From an uncultured Pelagibacteraceae bacterium (GTDB lineage: Bacteria; Pseudomonadota; Alphaproteobacteria; Pelagibacterales; Pelagibacteraceae), in assembly GCA_902559565.1 (NCBI GenBank), contig CACEIH010000001.1, positions 1-42,729 of the forward strand: a DNA stretch of 42,729 nucleotides. Direction: 5' to 3'. The notes below the pieces were generated by a model that did no database searches, was not told the origin of the DNA, and worked only from the letters and a program-made list of their open reading frames with translations. Shown piece after piece: positions 23,488 to 31,260 of this stretch. Position numbers and translations under genes: made by a program. Each line of letters begins with the position of its first letter. The stretch's first letter is position 1.

Positions 23488-24653
23488 TAACTTGCTTTCT
23501 CTAAGCTTGAAGGATCAATATTTATTTTTGGAATAACTTCATCATTAAATAATTTTATACTTTTCATGCAAGCCATATGATCTATCCCAGGAAAATTAGA
23601 CCACACTTGAAGATTTTGTAAATTAAGTTCTGATTGTAATTCTTTTATTTTACCAACAACATATTCAGGTGTCCCAAATAATAAATTTCTCTTATGTAAA
23701 AATTCATAATTAAGTAAATCCAATTTATGTTTTGTTTCTGGTAGTTCTTCTCCAGGATCCATATGGTTACCTAATCCTCGCCAATGACAGACCCATCTCA
23801 TATAATTTATTATATGTTCACCAGCTAATTTTTCAGCCTCTTCCATAGTTTCAGCAACAAACATATCTCTTACCAAAGAAATTCCTTCCCCTAGAGGAAC
23901 TTCTCTATTTTCTGCTTTTGACTTAGCATCTCTATATATTTCAAACCTTTTCTTTAAAGCTTTTACAGTGGGTATCCACATAATAGTGTTTAAACCATTT
24001 TGAGCCGCCCATTCTATTGACCTTGCACCATCAACTACTTGCCAAATTGGTGGGTGCGGGCTTTGTTTTGGTTTTGGTACAACACTTATTTTTTTAATTT
24101 CATTTGTTTTTGTATCAACAAATTTCTTGTCTGGAGGGCTCATATCATGCTGCCAAATAAAATTAGGAGAAGGATAGGTATAAAATTCTCCTTTGTGATC
24201 AAAAAACTCTTCAGTCCATGCTTTTTTCATTATGGTTAATGTTTCATCAAATAATCTAAAATTTTTTGCTTGATCTTTTAGATCAGCTTCTTTGTTCATG
24301 TTTATTGCTTCTCTACCATATATCCCTCTTCCTATACCAACCTCAACTCTTCCATTTGACAATTGATCTAATAACGCAATGTCCTCAGCAAGTCTGATAG
24401 GATTATGAAAAGTTATTACATTACATGCTTGTCCAATTCTAATTTGTTTAGTTCTAGCAGCCGCATCAACACCCATCATTATTGGGTTTGTGCAAGATTC
24501 CATTCCTTCGTGATTGAAGTGGTGTTCTGTGTACCAAATGGAGTCCCAATTATTTGCATCACAATAAGTTGTGATTTCTTTAGTTTCATCAAGTAATTGA
24601 TTGTAAGGCTTATGTTTCCAGTTAGTGGTATTACAAAAATATCCAAATTTCAT
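23487..24653 (-). CDS. Luciferase-like (LLM class) flavin-dependent monooxygenase
   Basis: 'WDSIWYTEHHFNHEGMESCTNPIMMG', 'HNPIRLAEDIALLDQLSNGRVEVGIGRGIYGREA'. Confidence 0.9.
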   Translation of the reverse strand: MKFGYFCNTTNWKHKPYNQLLDETKEITTYCDANNWDSIWYTEHHFNHEGMESCTNPIMMGVDAAARTKQIRIGQACNVITFHNPIRLAEDIALLDQLSNGRVEVGIGRGIYGREAINMNKEADLKDQAKNFRLFDETLTIMKKAWTEEFFDHKGEFYTYPSPNFIWQHDMSPPDKKFVDTKTNEIKKISVVPKPKQSPHPPIWQVVDGARSIEWAAQNGLNTIMWIPTVKALKKRFEIYRDAKSKAENREVPLGEGISLVRDMFVAETMEEAEKLAGEHIINYMRWVCHWRGLGNHMDPGEELPETKHKLDLLNYEFLHKRNLLFGTPEYVVGKIKELQSELNLQNLQVWSNFPGIDHMACMKSIKLFNDEVIPKINIDPSSLEKAS

Positions 24654-24761
24654 TCGAACCTCCTTAAATTATTAAATCTAAGACGATTGATCCCACTTTC
24701 GTATTTTTGATAAATATCGACGAGTTATGTATCGCTCAAGTCTACTTTAATTTAACTAGAC

Positions 24762-24787
24762 TATTTAATCAATATATATTTAATCAA
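24762..24787. repeat. Direct repeat TATTTAATCAA x2, 15-bp period, in the divergent promoter region
   Basis: TATTTAATCAA at 24762-24772 and 24777-24787, separated by TATA, just upstream of the ATG at 24795. Confidence 0.6.
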
Positions 24788-24794
24788 GCTATAG

Positions 24795-25538
24795 ATGAAA
24801 CTTACTAAATTAGAACCAAAATTTATTAAAAAGCATAACCCTAGGATAGGGTTAATTACCTTGGCTAGTGATTTTAGAATTGAAAAAGACTTCAATAATG
24901 TGATTCATGGAAAGGAAATAGATTTATATTCTAACAGAATAAAATCTTATAACCCGCTAACAAATGAAACATTAAAAAAAATGGCAGAAGATATCACTGA
25001 TGTTACTAAAGAAATTTTACCAGATCAAAAATTAGATTGTGTTGCGTATGGATGCACTTCAGGTACGATTGCTGCAGGATATAAATCTATTTATGATAAG
25101 GTAAATTTGGCTAAACCTAATACAAAAGTAACAACACCAATTACATCAGCAATTAATGCATTGAAGTTTTTAAAAGTAAATAGATTATCAATTTTTACCC
25201 CCTATACTGACCAAATTAATCAATCTGTCATAAATTATTTTAAAAAAGAAAATATCGAAATATCAGAATTATCTTTTTTTGATATTGCATCAGATATAGA
25301 TATAGGCAAAGTGGATCCAAATCATTTATTTGAGGTTTTAATTAAAAAAGATTTATCAAAAAGTGATGCACTATTTGTTTCTTGTACAGCTTTACCAGTT
25401 TTATCGATTATTAATGATTTAGAAAAAAAATTAGGTAAACTTATTTTATCTAGTAACCAAACTTTAATTTGGGATACACTCAAACAAATAAATTTCAAAA
25501 ATAAAGTTGAAGGATATGGTGAATTATTTAATAATTAA
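24795..25538 (+). CDS. Asp/Glu racemase superfamily protein, EutA / maleate isomerase / arylmalonate decarboxylase-like
   Basis: 'RIGLITLASDFRIEKDF', 'DCVAYGCTSGTIAAG', 'TPITSAINALKFL', 'DALFVSCTALPVL'; two Cys motifs. Confidence 0.8.
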   Translation: MKLTKLEPKFIKKHNPRIGLITLASDFRIEKDFNNVIHGKEIDLYSNRIKSYNPLTNETLKKMAEDITDVTKEILPDQKLDCVAYGCTSGTIAAGYKSIYDKVNLAKPNTKVTTPITSAINALKFLKVNRLSIFTPYTDQINQSVINYFKKENIEISELSFFDIASDIDIGKVDPNHLFEVLIKKDLSKSDALFVSCTALPVLSIINDLEKKLGKLILSSNQTLIWDTLKQINFKNKVEGYGELFNN

Positions 25539-25540
25539 AT

Positions 25541-26710
25541 ATGTTATTTACTAAAGAAGAATACAAACAAAGACTTTCAAAAGTACAGAAGATGATGAAA
25601 AAAAAAGGCATCGAACTTTTAATTTCACACGACACAAATAACATGAATTACTTAACAGGTTATGATGCATGGTCTTTTTACTACGCACAATGTGTAATTG
25701 TACATATTAATTCCGATGAACCATTGTGCTTTGTAAGAGATCAAGATGCAGGTGGAGCTTTTATTAAAACTTATCTAAAAAAAGAAAATATAATTGTTTA
25801 CGATGAACATTATATTCATACTTGGCCAAAACATCCATATGATTATTTGGTAAAAATAATCAAGGATAAAAAATGGGATAAACTTTCAGTAGGCTTGGAG
25901 ATGGATGCGCATTATTTTACAGCGTTTTGTTATGAAAAAATTAAACAAGGTTTGCCTCAGGCAAAAATAAAAGACTCAGAAAGACTAGTTAATTGGGCAA
26001 GGTTAATAAAATCAGATGCAGAAATAAATTATATGAAATCTGCTGCAAAAATTTCAGAAATTGGAATGAAAACAGCTTTTGATGTAATAAAACCTGGAGT
26101 TCGACAATGCGATGCTGTTGGTGAGATACAAAAAGCATTGTTTTATGGTACTCCAGAATTTGGTGGTGAATATGCAAGTATCGCAACATTGTTACCAACG
26201 GGTAAGGGCACATCTGCTTCGCATTTGACTGCAACTCAAGATAAGTTTGTTGAAGGTGAAGCAACAATTATTGAGCTCTCAGGAGTTTATAAAAGATATC
26301 ATGCACCAATGGCGAGGACTGTCTTATTAGGAAAACCCGATCAGTTAAAGATCGATACAATGAAAAAGACAATTGAAGCACTGCAAGCAGGAATTGATGC
26401 AACAAAACCTGGCAACACAGTTGATGATGTGGCTCAGGCATTTTGGAAAATTTTAGATAAATATGGAATAGAAAAGAAATCTAGAACTGGTTATTCAATT
26501 GGAATTGGTTATCCACCTGACTGGGGTGAACATACTCTAAATATCTATAAAGGCGATATGACTCCATTAGAGCCTAATATTTGTTTTCATATGATTGCTG
26601 TAATGCAATTTGGAAATTGGGGAGTAGAAGCCTCTGAAGCAATAAGGGTTACGGATAAAGGAGCTGAATTATTTTGTAATTTATCTAAAGAACTTCACGT
26701 TAAAAGCTAA
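25541..26710 (+). CDS. M24-family hydrolase resembling ectoine hydrolase (DoeA/EutD)
   Basis: 'NMNYLTGYDAWSFYYAQCVIV', 'LVNWARLIKSDAEINYM', 'SRTGYSIGIGYPPDWGEHTLNI', 'EASEAIRV', recognised from memory as DoeA-like. Confidence 0.75.
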   Translation: MLFTKEEYKQRLSKVQKMMKKKGIELLISHDTNNMNYLTGYDAWSFYYAQCVIVHINSDEPLCFVRDQDAGGAFIKTYLKKENIIVYDEHYIHTWPKHPYDYLVKIIKDKKWDKLSVGLEMDAHYFTAFCYEKIKQGLPQAKIKDSERLVNWARLIKSDAEINYMKSAAKISEIGMKTAFDVIKPGVRQCDAVGEIQKALFYGTPEFGGEYASIATLLPTGKGTSASHLTATQDKFVEGEATIIELSGVYKRYHAPMARTVLLGKPDQLKIDTMKKTIEALQAGIDATKPGNTVDDVAQAFWKILDKYGIEKKSRTGYSIGIGYPPDWGEHTLNIYKGDMTPLEPNICFHMIAVMQFGNWGVEASEAIRVTDKGAELFCNLSKELHVKS

Positions 26711-26766
26711 TTATTAAAGGTTGAAATTTATTCTCACAAATGTTTTAAATTCATTAAATTATTTCA

Positions 26767-27846
26767 ATGAATAAAGAATTCGTAAAATTTGATAAAGTAG
26801 ATAAGAGTTACGACGGTAAAACATTAGTCGTAAAAGATCTTCAATTAGATATTGAAGAAGGTGAGTTCGTAACAATGTTAGGACCTTCTGGTTCTGGAAA
26901 AACTACTTGTCTAATGATGTTGGCTGGATTTGAAACACCAACACACGGTGAAATTTACTTAGATGGAAAAGCAATATCAAGTATTCCTCCTCACAAAAGA
27001 GGAATTGGGATGGTGTTTCAAAACTATGCTTTATTTCCACACATGACTGTTTATGAAAATTTAGCATTTCCACTAAGAGTGAGAAAAATTCCAAAAGATG
27101 AAGCTGATAAAAAAATTGATAAAGCATTGTCGATGGTATCGTTACAAGGTTTTGCTGACAGAATGCCAGGTCAGTTATCAGGTGGACAACAACAAAGGGT
27201 TGCTGTAGCAAGATCCTTAGTATTTGATCCACAATTAGTTTTAATGGATGAACCTTTAGGAGCTTTGGATAAAAATTTAAGAGAGAGTATGCAATATGAA
27301 ATAAAACATATTCACGAAAGTATTGGTGTAACAGTTGTTTATGTTACCCATGACCAAAGTGAAGCTTTAACTATGTCAAACCGAATAGCAGTATTCAATG
27401 ATGGGAAAGTTCAACAACTTTCAAGTCCTGATGAGCTTTATGAAAAACCAGTTAATTCTTTTGTTGCAGAATTTATTGGTGAGAATAATACTTTTGCTGG
27501 TGAGGTTTCAGATATTTCGGGTGGAAAATGTAAAGTAAAGGTAGCTAATACAGAAATATTAGCAAACCCTATATCAGTAAAAGGAAAAGGTGAAAAAACA
27601 AAAATTTCTTTGAGACCAGAAAGAGCTTTGATTAATCCAAGTGACAAAATGGACAACATTCACACAGGAAAAATTGAGGAAGTAATATATCATGGAGATC
27701 ATACAAGAGTTCGTATTAACCTTTTAGGTAACAATGAATTTATTTTAAAAGTTCCAAATAGCTCAGCCAATATGGATATTAAGCTTGGCAAAGATATCAA
27801 AATCGGGTGGAACAGTGAAGACGCAAGAGCTCTAGATCCCAAGTAA
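26767..27846 (+). CDS. ABC transporter ATP-binding protein (PotA / polyamine-opine type)
   Basis: Walker A 'GPSGSGKTT', 'LSGGQQQRVAVARSLVFDPQLVLMDEPLGALD', C-terminal TOBE-type domain. Confidence 0.95.
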   Translation: MNKEFVKFDKVDKSYDGKTLVVKDLQLDIEEGEFVTMLGPSGSGKTTCLMMLAGFETPTHGEIYLDGKAISSIPPHKRGIGMVFQNYALFPHMTVYENLAFPLRVRKIPKDEADKKIDKALSMVSLQGFADRMPGQLSGGQQQRVAVARSLVFDPQLVLMDEPLGALDKNLRESMQYEIKHIHESIGVTVVYVTHDQSEALTMSNRIAVFNDGKVQQLSSPDELYEKPVNSFVAEFIGENNTFAGEVSDISGGKCKVKVANTEILANPISVKGKGEKTKISLRPERALINPSDKMDNIHTGKIEEVIYHGDHTRVRINLLGNNEFILKVPNSSANMDIKLGKDIKIGWNSEDARALDPK

Positions 27847-27875
27847 TATATCATTAAATTAGGTAAAATGGGCTG

Positions 27876-27904
27876 TTGACTCTCATTATCTATCTTGTTG
27901 TAAT
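27876..27904 (+). promoter_or_regulatory. Sigma70-type promoter for the solute-binding protein gene
   Basis: TTGACT (27876-27881), 17-bp spacer, TGTAAT (27899-27904). Confidence 0.6.
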
Positions 27905-27938
27905 CTGTTTTTTAAAAAAACGTTTAAACGGAGGAAAA

Positions 27939-29063
27939 ATGAAGACAATTAGTAAATTATTACTAGCCATTTCTTTTGCTATCTCTGTAACTACTTCAGC
28001 ATTTGCTACAACAGTAACAGCTGTGTCTTGGGGTGGAGCTTATACAGAGTCTCAAAAGTTAGGGTACGGAGATCCTACTGCTAAGGCCCTTGGAATAAAT
28101 ATTGCTTGGGTTGACTATTCAGGTGGATTATCTGAGATCAAAGCACAAAAAGAGGCTGGCAAAATTACGTGGGATATTATCGACGTTTTTGCTATGGATA
28201 CTATCAATGGATGTGACGAAGGATTATTTGTTGAATTTGATTTTGACAAAGACTTCCCACCTGCACCAGATGGAACTCCAGCAAGTAAAGATTTCTTTAC
28301 TGATATGCCTAGCAAATGTGCTGTTGGAAATATTCTTTACTCATGGAACTATGCTTACAGTACAAAAGCATTCCCAGGTAAAGGACCAAAAACAATCAAA
28401 GATTTTTTTAACACTAAAAAATTCCCTGGAAAAAGAGCTATCTACAAAAGCGCTTTAACAAACTTAGAGATTGCTTTAGCTGCAGATGGTATCAAACCAG
28501 GAAAAGGTGGAAAGAAAATCTACAAAGCTTTAAACACTGAAAAAGGTGTTGAAAGAGCAATGAACAAGATCAAAGAGTTATGCGCAAACGACAACTGTGT
28601 ATTTTGGTCTGCAGGTGCTCAACCACCAGAATTGTTAGTTTCAGGTGAAGTTGTAATGGCTACAGGTTGGAATGGTAGATTCTTTAACGCAGAAGTTGGA
28701 GAAGGTGCACCAATCAAACAAGTATGGGATGGACAAGGTCTTGACTACGAGTACTTCGTGCAAGTTAAGGGTGGACCAAACGATGCTAATGGTATGGCTA
28801 AAAAAGCTTTGGCTATGATGACTAACACTGAAATGTTAGCTGGTAGTGCAAAATATATTGCTTATGCTCCTTGGAGAAAATCTTCTATAGCTATTATGGA
28901 AGCAGGAGAGCCTTGGTATAAAGATGGTAAGACTAATATGGTACCACAAATGCCAACAGCACCACAAAACACTAAAAACTATTTCTTAGTTGACCCTATC
29001 TTCTGGGCTGACAACGGAACTGAGCTTGGTGAGAAGTGGGAAGCTATGAAAGCTGGTCTATAA
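27939..29063 (+). CDS. Periplasmic solute-binding protein (PotD / polyamine-like)
   Basis: RBS GGAGG before ATG 27939; signal peptide 'MKTISKLLLAISFAISVTTSAFA' then 'TVTAVSWGGAYTESQKLGYGDP'. The ORF-track start (TTG 27876) coincides with the -35 box and is rejected. Confidence 0.93.
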   Translation: MKTISKLLLAISFAISVTTSAFATTVTAVSWGGAYTESQKLGYGDPTAKALGINIAWVDYSGGLSEIKAQKEAGKITWDIIDVFAMDTINGCDEGLFVEFDFDKDFPPAPDGTPASKDFFTDMPSKCAVGNILYSWNYAYSTKAFPGKGPKTIKDFFNTKKFPGKRAIYKSALTNLEIALAADGIKPGKGGKKIYKALNTEKGVERAMNKIKELCANDNCVFWSAGAQPPELLVSGEVVMATGWNGRFFNAEVGEGAPIKQVWDGQGLDYEYFVQVKGGPNDANGMAKKALAMMTNTEMLAGSAKYIAYAPWRKSSIAIMEAGEPWYKDGKTNMVPQMPTAPQNTKNYFLVDPIFWADNGTELGEKWEAMKAGL

Positions 29064-29100
29064 TTTAAGTTTAATTAAACTTAATTATATATTATAATTT

Positions 29101-29131
29101 AAGGGCGGTTATTTAATAACCGCCCTTTTTA
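29101..29131 (+). terminator. Intra-operon Rho-independent terminator between the binding protein and permease genes
   Basis: Perfect 12-bp stem AAGGGCGGTTAT-TTA-ATAACCGCCCTT plus U-tract, 7 bp before the permease ATG at 29135. Confidence 0.85.
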
Positions 29132-29134
29132 TTT

Positions 29135-30388
29135 ATGAGCTCAGAATCACAACAAATTTTAACAACAGATGGAATACCTTTAGAGGTAAGTCTAAAAAAA
29201 GCTGAAAGAAGAAATAAAATAAAAGCTTTCTTGCTAGTTGCTCCTTTATTATTATTTTTAATCATCACATATGTGTTTCCTATTGGCGATATGCTTATGA
29301 GAAGTGTTGATGATAAAATGGTAACTGAAATGCTTCCTAAAACATTTAAAGCAATGGAGAAGTGGAATGGAAAAGAATTACCTGAAGAAGAAGTTTTTGA
29401 AGCTTTTTATTTAGATTTCAGACAATTAGTAGATGAAAAACGTGAAGGAAAATTATCTACACAACTTAATTACACAAAGAATGGTTTCAAAAGTATTATT
29501 AAAAAATTAAGAAGAAAATCAAAAAATTTTGAAGAAGGAAATTACAAAGAACAAATAATGGCTGTTCATAAAAGATGGGCAGATGTTGAATATTGGAAAG
29601 CAATTAAAAGAAGAGCTCCAGCATTTACTGGTCAAAAATATCTAAAAGGTATGGATATGTATAAGAATGAAAATGGAGAAATAGTAAGCGTTGAAGAAGA
29701 TAGGAGAATACATAGAATTTTATGGCTTAGAACTTTAGAAATTGCATTTTTTGTAACATTATTTTGTTTTTTGATGGCCTATCCAATAGCTCATTTGTTA
29801 GCTACTTTACCTATGAAGTACAGTAACTTACTAATGATCTGTGTCCTTCTTCCGTTTTGGACATCATTACTCGTAAGAACTGCGAGTTGGATGATCTTGT
29901 TGCAACAACAGGGAGTCGTAAATGATTTATTTGTTGGAATAGGTTTAGTTGCAGATGATGCAAGACCACAAATGATGTATAATAAAACTGGAACATATGT
30001 TGCCATGACACAAATTTTGCTCCCCTTTATGGTTCTGCCTCTTTACAGTGTAATGAAAACTATTTCACCAAGCTTAATGAGAGCTGGAAAATCTTTAGGC
30101 GGAACGCCAATAGTTGCTTTCTGGAAAGTATATTTTCCTTTAACAATTCCTGGTATTGGAGCAGGTTGTTTGTTGTGTTTTATATTAGCAATCGGTTATT
30201 ACATTACACCAGCCTTAGTTGGAGGGGCATCTGGTACTTTAATTAGTAACCAAATTGCTTTTCATATGAAGAGTACACTTGATTGGAGTTTTGCTTCAGC
30301 AATGGGTTTAATGTTGCTTAGTGGAGTATTGGCGATTTATTGGGTTTATAACAAACTAGTTGGAATAGATAATATTAAATTAGGATAA
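29135..30388 (+). CDS. ABC transporter permease (PotB type) with a long insertion after TM1
   Basis: Multi-TM; EAA-like 'SLMRAGKSLGGTPIVAFWKVYFPLTIPGI'; about 135-aa hydrophilic insert. Confidence 0.92.
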   Translation: MSSESQQILTTDGIPLEVSLKKAERRNKIKAFLLVAPLLLFLIITYVFPIGDMLMRSVDDKMVTEMLPKTFKAMEKWNGKELPEEEVFEAFYLDFRQLVDEKREGKLSTQLNYTKNGFKSIIKKLRRKSKNFEEGNYKEQIMAVHKRWADVEYWKAIKRRAPAFTGQKYLKGMDMYKNENGEIVSVEEDRRIHRILWLRTLEIAFFVTLFCFLMAYPIAHLLATLPMKYSNLLMICVLLPFWTSLLVRTASWMILLQQQGVVNDLFVGIGLVADDARPQMMYNKTGTYVAMTQILLPFMVLPLYSVMKTISPSLMRAGKSLGGTPIVAFWKVYFPLTIPGIGAGCLLCFILAIGYYITPALVGGASGTLISNQIAFHMKSTLDWSFASAMGLMLLSGVLAIYWVYNKLVGIDNIKLG

Positions 30389-30393
30389 ACAAA

Positions 30394-31248
30394 ATGGCTT
30401 TACCAAAACACACAGAATTACATTACAGAATTTGGCACTACTTTTACTTATTTATTTGTGGGTCAGTTTTCTTTTTTTTAATTGCACCACTATTTGTAAT
30501 ATTCCCCCTTTCTTTTAATGCAGAAGAGTTTTTAAGTTTTTCTGATGGGATGAAAAGTTTGGATCCAGATGCTTTTTCATTGAGATGGTATAAAGATATG
30601 ATTTATGGAACAAAAAACCCATGGGGTCTAGCAGCTAAAAATAGTTTTATAATTGCAATTTTTGCAACTATAGGATCTGTATTGCTTGGAACTGTTGCTG
30701 CATTAGGATTAAGCAGCAGACATATGCCATATAAGGGTATTATCATGGCGATACTAATCTCTCCAATGATTGTTCCTTTAATTATTTCTGGTGTAGCAAT
30801 ATTTTTCTTTATGGCAAAAGCTGGATTAGCAGCTACACACACAGGAATAGTTCTTGCACATATTATTTTAGGGACACCATTTGTTGTAATTACTGTTACA
30901 GCGACATTATCAGGATTTGATCATAGCGTAACAAGAGCTGCAGCAAGCCTTGGAAGTAATCCAGTAAACACTTTTATGAAAATTACATTACCCTTAATAT
31001 TACCTGGTGTTATTTCTGGTGGATTATTTGCGTTTGTAACATCATTTGATGAAGTTGTGGTTGTTTTATTTTTAGCTGGTCTTGAAAATACAACTATTCC
31101 GATTCAGATGTGGACGGGTTTAAGAGAACAGTTAAGTCCAACTATTCTTGCAGTTGCAACTTGTCTAATTATTTTGTCAACATTAATATTAGTTACCGCT
31201 GAGCTTTTAAGAAGAAGATCTGAGAGACTCAGAGGAATAAACCGATAG
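30394..31248 (+). CDS. ABC transporter permease (PotC type)
   Basis: 'TRAAASLGSNPVNTFMKITLPLILPGVISGGLFAFVTSFDEVVVVLFL'. Confidence 0.93.
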   Translation: MALPKHTELHYRIWHYFYLFICGSVFFFLIAPLFVIFPLSFNAEEFLSFSDGMKSLDPDAFSLRWYKDMIYGTKNPWGLAAKNSFIIAIFATIGSVLLGTVAALGLSSRHMPYKGIIMAILISPMIVPLIISGVAIFFFMAKAGLAATHTGIVLAHIILGTPFVVITVTATLSGFDHSVTRAAASLGSNPVNTFMKITLPLILPGVISGGLFAFVTSFDEVVVVLFLAGLENTTIPIQMWTGLREQLSPTILAVATCLIILSTLILVTAELLRRRSERLRGINR

Positions 31249-31260
31249 TAAAATCATTTA

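Noticed and set aside
25989-26267. 92-aa antisense ORF in the M24 gene
   Set aside because: Leucine/glutamine-rich shadow translation, no RBS or domain evidence
26903-27232. 109-aa antisense ORF within the ABC ATPase gene
   Set aside because: Shadow ORF opposite conserved PotA motifs
27876-27938. N-terminal extension of the binding protein from the TTG at 27876
   Set aside because: TTG is the -35 hexamer; a strong RBS and signal peptide start at ATG 27939
28102-28458. 118-aa alternative-frame ORF inside the binding-protein gene
   Set aside because: Out-of-frame shadow of a well-supported CDS
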